Assembly: GCA_014380605.1 (NCBI GenBank)
Contig: JACMJO010000032.1
Coordinates: 1-11,249 of the forward strand
Source of the DNA: Fimbriimonadaceae bacterium
GTDB lineage: Bacteria > Armatimonadota > Fimbriimonadia > Fimbriimonadales > Fimbriimonadaceae
Direction of reading: 5' to 3'
Length of the DNA stretch: 11,249 nt
Shown here: positions 6,741 to 11,249 of the stretch, piece after piece
How the letters are laid out: each line of letters starts with the position of its first letter
Numbering within the stretch: the stretch's first letter is position 1
Notes under the pieces: generated by a model
Told to the model about the DNA's origin: nothing
The model's input: the letters and a program-made list of their open reading frames with translations, nothing else
Database searches by the model: none
Program-made: the position numbers and the translations under genes

Positions 6741-7800
6741 GGCCTTTTTTTTTCCGGGCATCTCTGGCGCGTGCAATTGCATCATCATCGACCGCTTTCT
6801 CAAACGAGCGGAACCCAGCGAGCTCGAATCCATGCTTGTGGGCCAATGCAGATATCTCGTCAACCTGACTAACGGATACGTCTTTGCCAAGAGTGAAGTT
6901 CTCCATGCGTCCCTCTAGAGCAAGCATCATCGTTTCGCTCATGCAGGCATAGGCCATCTTGTCGGGGAAGCCGAATCGCATGTTGAATTCCACATTGCCA
7001 GGGACCTTCACAACCCCGCCTTCGATCACCAGAACATCTGGCCTTTCCTTGGTCACACGAGCGCTCACATCGCGAGGACGGGCAACATCGCATACAACTG
7101 CGCCGGGGCGAAGGTGTTCGGGAAGGATTAGCTCTTTGCCCGCCGAACTCACGGTAATAATGGCATCGGCCTGGCCGATATCGGCAACGTTGGTTGAAGC
7201 AACCGCATTGTCAAGCTCGTCCGCGACGGCTTGGGTTCTTTCCAAGTCTCGACCCACTAGGATCGTACGTCCGAACGATCGTCCAAGGACTCGGGCACAA
7301 GTCTTGCCGATGGAGCCCGTGGCGCCCACTACAGCGAGCGTTGCGTTGGCGAGGTCCACGTCGAGGAGCTCGCAGGCTTTGACGGTTCCTTCAATCGCCG
7401 TCGCAACTGTGTAGGAGTTGCCGGTCGTAACCGCCTTGATCTTGGTTCGCTGGGCGATGGTGATACCACCGTCGCCAACGACGCTCGTGAATGCTCCCAA
7501 GCCGATAATGTCGGCTCCCAGACTGGCGGCAAGGTCGCCGCACTTTGCGATCTTGGTGTAGACCTCGTCGATGGGTACAGTCTTGGTCATCTGACGGGGC
7601 GTGTAAGGGAGGCCGATGAACCAGCCCTCGGTTTCTGCGCCGGTCGGGCTCTTGATGCCCGTGATCTTGCTCATGACCACCGGATCTTTCTTGCGGGCGA
7701 ACGCCTCCACGATGGAATCGGGAAGGAATCGGGCAATCGGGAATTTCCGCGCCATGTCTCGCGCGGTTAAGGGGTGGACGATAAAGCCGAATCGGGTCAA
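6709..7800 (-). CDS. Long-chain acyl-ACP reductase-like protein (cyanobacterial AAR family, SDR-type Rossmann fold)
   Basis: The 363-residue protein resembles, from memory, the cyanobacterial fatty acyl-ACP reductase (Synpcc7942_1594 type), which makes fatty aldehydes from acyl-ACP with NADPH. Shared features in order: N-terminal RFGFIVHPLT; LGAFTSVVGDGG (101-112); TTGNSYT (125-131); the Rossmann loop VVGATGSIG (157-165); GGVVKVPG (261-268); and AYACMSETMMLALEG (283-297), where Cys286 aligns with the catalytic Cys of AAR (C294 there, as I recall it). The start is TTG 7800, chosen because the N-terminal block begins there; ATG 7755 would delete it. The C-terminal tail after FRSF is basic and poorly conserved, with a run of nine A. 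Homologues outside cyanobacteria are often annotated as shikimate/quinate dehydrogenases, so the substrate is uncertain. It is 60 bp downstream of the 301-residue gene and has its own possible promoter. Confidence 0.8.
   Translation of the reverse strand: MTRFGFIVHPLTARDMARKFPIARFLPDSIVEAFARKKDPVVMSKITGIKSPTGAETEGWFIGLPYTPRQMTKTVPIDEVYTKIAKCGDLAASLGADIIGLGAFTSVVGDGGITIAQRTKIKAVTTGNSYTVATAIEGTVKACELLDVDLANATLAVVGATGSIGKTCARVLGRSFGRTILVGRDLERTQAVADELDNAVASTNVADIGQADAIITVSSAGKELILPEHLRPGAVVCDVARPRDVSARVTKERPDVLVIEGGVVKVPGNVEFNMRFGFPDKMAYACMSETMMLALEGRMENFTLGKDVSVSQVDEISALAHKHGFELAGFRSFEKAVDDDAIARARDARKKKGLSAAGFAPAR
6741..6753 (+). terminator. Possible terminator T-tract after the HEAT-repeat gene
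   Basis: The TAA of the HEAT gene is followed directly by GGCC and nine T. The preceding GC-rich sequence offers only a weak stem (GCGG/CCGC at about 6716-6735). The tract lies inside the coding sequence of the convergent reductase gene, where it reads as nine A, so its composition may simply reflect Lys codons. Confidence 0.3.
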
Positions 7801-7816
7801 GTGTTGTTGTGCTCCA

Positions 7817-7844
7817 GTTCTATCCTAGATGACGCTCCTGTCAA
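7817..7844 (-). promoter_or_regulatory. Sigma70-like promoter before the reductase gene
   Basis: A perfect TTGACA (7839-7844) is followed after 16 bp by TAGAAC (7817-7822, 4 of 6 matches to TATAAT). Transcription would begin about 7810, giving a leader of roughly 10 nt before TTG 7800. It suggests the reductase can be transcribed separately from the gene upstream. Confidence 0.45.
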
Positions 7845-7860
7845 TGTACCAGAGGGCGAT

Positions 7861-8766
7861 TTAGGTCGAAAGGTCGATGATATTGGGCTTCCAATCGAGC
7901 TTTTGTAGCACGTCGAGGTAGTCCTGCTCGGTCATTTGGTCAGGTTTCTTGCCGACCAGGGCCACAATCACGCCTTCCATGACGTTGGTCGCGAAGGTTT
8001 CGCCGCCCATCATTGGGGTGGTGGTGATGACCCTTTGAACGCCCGCTTGCTTCAGCCATTCCAAGTCTGCCATGCGAACAGTTTGGGTGATAACGGTCTT
8101 GCCTTTTAAGTCGTCCGGCGCATAGCGACGGATGTAGTTCGTGTCGCCCGCCACCACCGTAGCTTGCTTCCAAATCTTCTCATGCTTCGGCTTCCGCTCT
8201 TCCTGCTTCTCGCCCGTGGGATAGAACCACTTGAAGGGCATTCGGGTGATGATGGGGAGGACGCTTGCGCCTAGTCGGCGGACATTCTTGTACTTATGGA
8301 TCGGGAATGGGAGACCGATTCCGAAGAGGAGGTCGCCGTAGATCACCTTGCCGCCGATCTGATCGAGGGCCTGGGCCATGCCGAAGCGGTCTACAGCGGA
8401 GACGAGGAGGGTTGTTTCCTTCTTAAAGTCGATGATCCCTTCCCTTTGTAAGGTCTCGATGGTGGTGCGCTCAAGGGTGTGCTTTAGGCCGCTGCCGTCA
8501 ACCACTGGCGTCTTTCTCGCCCGGGCGACGAGTTTAAGTATCTGGCGAAAGGCGTAGCGCTTTTCGCCAACCACCACGTAAACATCTGCCCCGCCCACGC
8601 CAAGCGCATCGACTTGCCCATCCAACTCGGCAAACATGTCGCCGAACCTCTTGAGGTCCCCATCCACGCCGATCCGCTCGATCTTGAACGATTCGCCGAG
8701 GATGTCCACCTCTTGAGTCTTATTGCGTTTGCTTGAACCCAGACTCACCGACACTACATGTTTCAT
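7861..8766 (-). CDS. Conserved protein of the 'quinate 5-dehydrogenase' annotated family, function unverified
   Basis: The 301-residue soluble protein has no signal peptide or membrane segment. It matches my memory of a family in Deinococcus/Thermus and related phyla that databases name quinate 5-dehydrogenase without, to my knowledge, biochemical proof. Conserved-looking blocks: MKHVVSVSLGSS at the N-terminus, LDGQVDALGVGGADVYVVV (48-66), TPVVDGSGLKHTLER (86-100), LVSAVDRFGMAQAL (121-134), YGDLLFGIGLPFPI (143-156), FYPTGEKQ (181-188), VVAGDTNYIRRY (204-215) and TTTPMMGGETFATNVMEG (248-265). No classical GxGxxG dinucleotide loop is evident. It starts at ATG 8766 without a Shine-Dalgarno, only 4 bp from an inverted repeat. 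It precedes the acyl-ACP-reductase-like gene by 60 bp in the same direction, suggesting a shared pathway. Confidence 0.7.
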   Translation of the reverse strand: MKHVVSVSLGSSKRNKTQEVDILGESFKIERIGVDGDLKRFGDMFAELDGQVDALGVGGADVYVVVGEKRYAFRQILKLVARARKTPVVDGSGLKHTLERTTIETLQREGIIDFKKETTLLVSAVDRFGMAQALDQIGGKVIYGDLLFGIGLPFPIHKYKNVRRLGASVLPIITRMPFKWFYPTGEKQEERKPKHEKIWKQATVVAGDTNYIRRYAPDDLKGKTVITQTVRMADLEWLKQAGVQRVITTTPMMGGETFATNVMEGVIVALVGKKPDQMTEQDYLDVLQKLDWKPNIIDLST

Positions 8767-8770
8767 GAGG

Positions 8771-8837
8771 GTAAAGAGTAAGGGGAAAGTAGTAAAGGGC
8801 GGAGAACAATCCTTACCCTTTACGCCTTACTCCTTAC
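8771..8837. repeat. Imperfect inverted repeat filling the ridA / 301-residue gene gap
   Basis: Arms 8771-8797 and 8811-8837 (27 nt each, 20 of 27 positions pair) flank a 13 nt spacer. The plus-strand left arm is all purine and T, built from degenerate units such as GTAAAG and GTAAGG; the right arm is their complement. It lies after the ridA stop and ends 4 bp before the next gene's ATG. It has no T-tract, so it is not a standard intrinsic terminator. Confidence 0.7.
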
Positions 8838-8844
8838 GGGCCAA

Positions 8845-9225
8845 CTAGTAAACGGCGATAACCTCAATCTCAACATCCACGGCCTTCGGCAAGCCAGCCG
8901 CAGCGACGGTTGAACGTGCTGGAGGTTCAGACTGGAAGTAGGAACCATACACCTCGTTTACGGCGGCGAAGTGGTCCATCGAACTGAGGAAGATGGTGGT
9001 CTTGGCAACGTTCGAGAGCGAGAGCCCGGCGGCCTCCAGCAGGCCCTTGACGTTCTCCATGCACTGCTTGGCTTGAACTTTTATGTCACCAGAAACCAAT
9101 TCACCGTCGGGGGTCAGGGGAATCTGGCCACTACAGAAAAGGAACCTGCCCTCGGCGCGGATCGCTTGGCTGTAGGGGCCGATGGCGGCGGGGGCGTTGT
9201 TGGTAGAAACGGCTTCTCGGAGCAT
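8845..9225 (-). CDS. ridA: RidA family enamine/imine deaminase
   Basis: A 126-residue RidA (YjgF/YER057c/UK114) protein, normal length. RidA trimers hydrolyse reactive enamines/imines such as 2-aminoacrylate made by PLP enzymes, protecting the cell from their damage. Hallmarks: NAPAAIGPYSQAI (10-22, with Tyr18), LFCSGQIPL (29-37), AKQCMENVKGLLEAAG (52-67), KTTIFL, and the C-terminal PPARSTVAAAGLPKAVDVEI (101-120), with the carboxylate-binding Arg104 and Glu120 both present, so a true deaminase rather than an inactive relative is likely. ATG 9225 has no Shine-Dalgarno; TATCCT lies 6 nt upstream. It is flanked by inverted repeats on both sides and has no evident functional link with the flagellar gene upstream. 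Confidence 0.95.
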   Translation of the reverse strand: MLREAVSTNNAPAAIGPYSQAIRAEGRFLFCSGQIPLTPDGELVSGDIKVQAKQCMENVKGLLEAAGLSLSNVAKTTIFLSSMDHFAAVNEVYGSYFQSEPPARSTVAAAGLPKAVDVEIEVIAVY

Positions 9226-9231
9226 GGGGAG

Positions 9232-9237
9232 AGGATA
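9232..9237 (-). promoter_or_regulatory. Possible -10 element 6 nt before ridA
   Basis: TATCCT fits the TANNNT pattern and ends 6 nt before ATG 9225, the same geometry as TATAAT before purL. No -35 box is seen. It is only a 4 of 6 match, so it is tentative. Confidence 0.25.
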
Positions 9238-9239
9238 CC

Positions 9240-9304
9240 GAAGGAGAAAGAGAATAAGGGAATCAGGCCATTGCCCGTCCCTTATTCCCTCTTTCCCTCA
9301 CTTC
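9240..9304. repeat. Imperfect inverted repeat in the flgE / ridA gap
   Basis: The left arm 9240-9261 (GAAGGAGAAAGAGAATAAGG then GA) pairs with the right arm 9278-9304 with three 1-2 nt bulges, around a 16 nt loop. It lies directly after the flgE stop and may act as a transcription barrier or RNA end-protector on the minus strand, although no T-tract follows. Its strand skew and stuttering units resemble the repeat on the other side of ridA. Confidence 0.7.
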
Positions 9305-9311
9305 CTAGCGG

Positions 9312-10565
9312 TTATCGCTTCATGTTGATGAGGTCTTGGAGCATCTCATCGACGGTGGTGACGACCTTGGTGTTGGCTTGGAAGCCGCGCTGGGTGACGA
9401 TGAGTTCGGTGAACTCGTTTCCGATGTCGATGTTCGACTGCTCGAGGAAGCCCGAGTTGATCGAACCTCGACCGCCCGATCTGGGAGTGCCCACGACAGC
9501 GACGCCCGAGTTATCGGTGTTTCGCCAAAGGTTGCTTCCCACTCGCTCTAGCCCGTTTGCGTTCGGGAAGATCGCTAAGGAAACCTGGCCGAGCGGGCGA
9601 GTCAAGCCGTTCGTGTAGAGGCCCGTGATGATGCCATCGGTGCTGACGGAGAACGAAGACAGCGAGCCCGGGGCGAATCCGTTCTGGCTAGAAGCATTGA
9701 CCTGCATTTCCGTCGCGAGTTGACTGACGGAGCCTAGATCTAAGGAGATCGGGAATCCTGGTACGCCGGAAGTAACTGGCGGAGTCAGGGTAATCGACGC
9801 TGGCGAACCGGTGAGCAACTGGCCGTTCGTAGGGTCGAACACAAGGGTGCCGCCACCGGTTACGATGTCGCCGTTCGTTCCTGCAACCGTGAAATTCCAT
9901 TCGTTTGGAGTCGCGGATTCGGTGAGCGTGAGGCTCAGGTCATGCTGTCCGCCCAACGAGTCGTAGACGCGAACGATGGCCGAGGTCGATTGAATACCGG
10001 CTTGACCGAAGATTCTTGAATCCAAGTTTCCTGCCCAAGTGATGCTCGTCGTCTGCTGAACGGCGGTTCGGGCGCCGATCGGAACGGTTAGTCTCGAATT
10101 AGGGCCGACAGGCTGGTTGGTGTCGATGAGTCCAGTTGCCGGATCGGCAGACCAACCCGTCATGCGCTCGCCGGTGGCTCGGTGAACGAGGTCACCGTTG
10201 GCGTCGAGGTCGAACGCGCCGTCTCGGGTGTAGCCGATTCGGTCGCCATTGCTGACCATGAAGAAGCCGTTGCCCTGGATCGAGAAGTCGGTAGGTCGGT
10301 TGGTGGCGGCGAGCGAACCCTGCTCGTTGTTCACGTCCGTACCGGCGATCAACACGCCCAGGCCGAACTGGATGGCATTGGTACCGCCGAGGTCGGCAGA
10401 TGGCCGGCCCGCACCGCGAAGGGTCTGGGCGATCATGTCTTGGAACGTGACGCGAGAGCCCTTGTAGGCGGTCGTGTTGACGTTGGCCAAGTTGTTGCCG
10501 ATGACGTTCATGCGCGTTTGCTGCGCTTTGATGCTGGCGACGCCAGCGAGTAGTGCTTGTAGCAT
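9312..10565 (-). CDS. flgE: Flagellar hook protein FlgE
   Basis: A 417-residue hook protein, exported through the flagellar type III apparatus and assembled outside the cell as the universal joint between rod and filament. N-terminal rod/hook domain: MLQALLAGVASIKAQQTRMN then NNLANVNTTAYKGSRVTFQD (24-43). A FlgE/F/G-like core follows: IQGNGFFMV (96-104), YTRDGAFDLDANGDLVH (112-128). The middle is the variable hook domain (SITWAGNLDS, VYDSLGGQHDLSLTL). C-terminal domain at 371-417: SGFLEQSNIDIGNEFTELIV, TQRGFQANTKVVTTVDEMLQ. Length and both terminal coiled-coil segments fit FlgE better than FlgG or FlgF. The start at ATG 10565 has a strong AGGAAGGAAG ribosome site (10574-10583, 8 nt gap). It follows the Flg_new gene after a 170 bp noncoding leader and is apparently the last gene of the cluster. 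Confidence 0.94.
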   Translation of the reverse strand: MLQALLAGVASIKAQQTRMNVIGNNLANVNTTAYKGSRVTFQDMIAQTLRGAGRPSADLGGTNAIQFGLGVLIAGTDVNNEQGSLAATNRPTDFSIQGNGFFMVSNGDRIGYTRDGAFDLDANGDLVHRATGERMTGWSADPATGLIDTNQPVGPNSRLTVPIGARTAVQQTTSITWAGNLDSRIFGQAGIQSTSAIVRVYDSLGGQHDLSLTLTESATPNEWNFTVAGTNGDIVTGGGTLVFDPTNGQLLTGSPASITLTPPVTSGVPGFPISLDLGSVSQLATEMQVNASSQNGFAPGSLSSFSVSTDGIITGLYTNGLTRPLGQVSLAIFPNANGLERVGSNLWRNTDNSGVAVVGTPRSGGRGSINSGFLEQSNIDIGNEFTELIVTQRGFQANTKVVTTVDEMLQDLINMKR

Positions 10566-10735
10566 GTGTTTTTCTTCCTTCCTGTTCCGATTGCTTTAGC
10601 AACTGCGTCGACACGAATCTTCGACGCCCGCCGCTGGGTTGGTTGGGAAGGAGCCTGGCCGCTTCTGGGCTTCGGCAAACACTCGGGGAACTCCCGATCC
10701 TGCTTTGTTCCCTTCCCGTTGTAAGTTCGTCTGGG
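10566..10735 (-). other. Structured noncoding leader before flgE
   Basis: This 170 bp gap inside a flagellar cluster has no convincing reading frame. It holds three short perfect hairpins: TCGGG/CCCGA (10683-10697, 5 nt loop), GCGTCGA/TCGACGC (10605-10627, 7 bp stem, 9 nt loop) and TTGC/GCAA (10591-10602, 4 nt loop). The last two lie just upstream of the flgE ribosome site. It does not match a riboswitch class I can recall, and no clear sigma28 or sigma54 promoter was found. Confidence 0.4.
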
Positions 10736-11110
10736 TTACACAATCACCGCGCTATCGATGTTCGTGAACACGTTGTCCTTAAGATGCTGCTGGTCGACCG
10801 CGGTAATAACGGTTCGATTCTTGATGCTCACCACGAGGGCGGAATCGTCGATCAGAACCAGGGATTCCTTGGCGCCCTTAGCGGCAGCCCGATCTACCCC
10901 TTCCAGAACGCGGTTCCATTCGGCTTGTCCAAACTCGATGTTCCGGCTTTGAAGCCTCGTTTGGGCGTGTCCGCTAACCTTCAGGCGATCTTGGAGAATC
11001 GCGGAGAAATCGGTAACGGAACCAGCGTCGATCTTCTTAGGCTGGACCGGCGCCGTTGGCTGGCCAACTAGGAGATCGCTGATTCGACTGTTTTGAATGC
11101 GAGTATCCAT
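10736..11110 (-). CDS. Flagellar operon protein, Flg_new / TIGR02530 family
   Basis: A 124-residue protein of the small family encoded between flgD and flgE in many flagellar operons; its exact role is not settled (probably hook assembly). The family blocks are clear: FSAILQDRLKVSGHAQTRLQ (35-54) then SRNIEF, the AAAKGAKESLVLIDD stretch (75-89), LVVSIKNRTVITAVD (92-106) and the C-terminal VFTNIDSAVIV (114-124). The preferred start is ATG 11110, 1 nt after the stop of the upstream FlgD-like gene (TAAAATG), giving MDTRIQNSRISDLL. An in-frame longer form from 11164 would overlap that gene by 53 nt and adds nothing family-like. No strong Shine-Dalgarno is seen, so translation is probably coupled. 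Confidence 0.92.
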   Translation of the reverse strand: MDTRIQNSRISDLLVGQPTAPVQPKKIDAGSVTDFSAILQDRLKVSGHAQTRLQSRNIEFGQAEWNRVLEGVDRAAAKGAKESLVLIDDSALVVSIKNRTVITAVDQQHLKDNVFTNIDSAVIV

Positions 11111-11111
11111 T

Positions 11112-11249
11112 TTAGTTTTCGCGTATCTGCTGAATCGCGGTTGCCTTAACGTCCACGATGCCACCGTTGGCTTCTTGAATACCTAGGAACTGCTCCCCAT
11201 TTCGAACGGTTAGCTGAACCACACGGCCAATCACGATTTCTGTCATGCC
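11112..11249 (-). CDS. Probable flagellar hook-capping protein FlgD, C-terminal fragment
   Basis: An open frame enters from the window's right edge and gives 45 residues, from GMTEIVIGRVVQLTVRNGEQ to IVDVKATAIQQIREN, ending at TAA 11114-11112. The IGR.V.L....G...LG..EA.GGIVDV pattern resembles the C-terminal SH3-like part of FlgD (LIGK.V......G...G.V), and the position directly before the Flg_new gene and flgE is where flgD normally lies. FlgD caps the growing hook. The fragment is too short for certainty, and a separate short protein starting at the internal ATG cannot be excluded. Confidence 0.5.
   Translation of the reverse strand, partial: GMTEIVIGRVVQLTVRNGEQFLGIQEANGGIVDVKATAIQQIREN

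Noticed and set aside
6709..8766. A cyanobacterial-type alkane synthesis pair (AAR plus ADO)
   Set aside because: No neighbouring protein shows the ferritin-like carboxylate/histidine diiron motifs of aldehyde-deformylating oxygenase.
8971..9618. 215-codon plus-strand frame across ridA and the end of flgE
   Set aside because: It spans two well-identified genes and an inverted repeat on the other strand, with no recognisable domain.
10566..10735. A cyclic-di-GMP (GEMM-type) riboswitch before flgE
   Set aside because: The region is the right kind of place, but the conserved core residues of that riboswitch class could not be found.
10192..10743. 183-codon minus-strand frame overlapping flgE
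   Set aside because: It runs in another frame of flgE with an Arg-rich, shadow-like translation; flgE itself is unmistakable.
1..11249. CRISPR array, insertion sequence, tRNA or rRNA gene
   Set aside because: No regularly spaced repeats, transposase-like frames or RNA gene signatures were found by reading both strands.

Overview
This is chromosomal DNA of a flagellated bacterium with moderately high GC. Nearly all coding is on the minus strand. Start codons are mixed: GTG or TTG is preferred for five genes, and several starts lack a Shine-Dalgarno sequence. The gene content (a divergent acyl-ACP-reductase-like protein beside a 'quinate 5-dehydrogenase'-type protein, a large secreted TPR protein, and a flgD-like / Flg_new / flgE cluster) suggests a deep-branching lineage such as Armatimonadota (Fimbriimonadia-like). 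That placement is inference from protein style only; no rRNA or other phylogenetic marker gene lies in the window.

Layout. (1) 1-4847, minus strand: purL (purine synthesis), a secreted 13-repeat TPR protein, nadK (NAD kinase) and the N-terminus of an oligopeptide-type ABC ATPase. The last three are packed tightly (3 bp gap, then a 4 bp ATGA overlap) and are probably co-transcribed. purL has a perfect TATAAT box 7 nt before its ATG and may be leaderless. (2) 4834-6740, plus strand: a small lipoprotein whose start overlaps the start of purL, and a membrane-anchored HEAT-repeat-like protein. Between them, on the minus strand, lies a possible 52-residue membrane peptide. (3) 6709-8766, minus strand: a homologue of cyanobacterial long-chain acyl-ACP reductase with the catalytic cysteine retained, and upstream of it a 301-residue protein of the family often labelled quinate 5-dehydrogenase. 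No aldehyde-deformylating oxygenase gene is present, so this is not the cyanobacterial alkane pair. (4) 8845-9225: ridA, flanked on both sides by purine/pyrimidine-skewed imperfect inverted repeats that fill the intergenic gaps. (5) 9312-11249, minus strand: the end of a flagellar hook operon, with a FlgD-like C-terminus, a Flg_new (TIGR02530-type) protein and flgE. A 170 bp noncoding, hairpin-containing leader precedes flgE.

The most interesting items are the reductase/'quinate dehydrogenase' pair, the paired inverted repeats around ridA, the structured flgE leader and the candidate leaderless promoter of purL. No CRISPR array, insertion sequence, tRNA or rRNA was seen.
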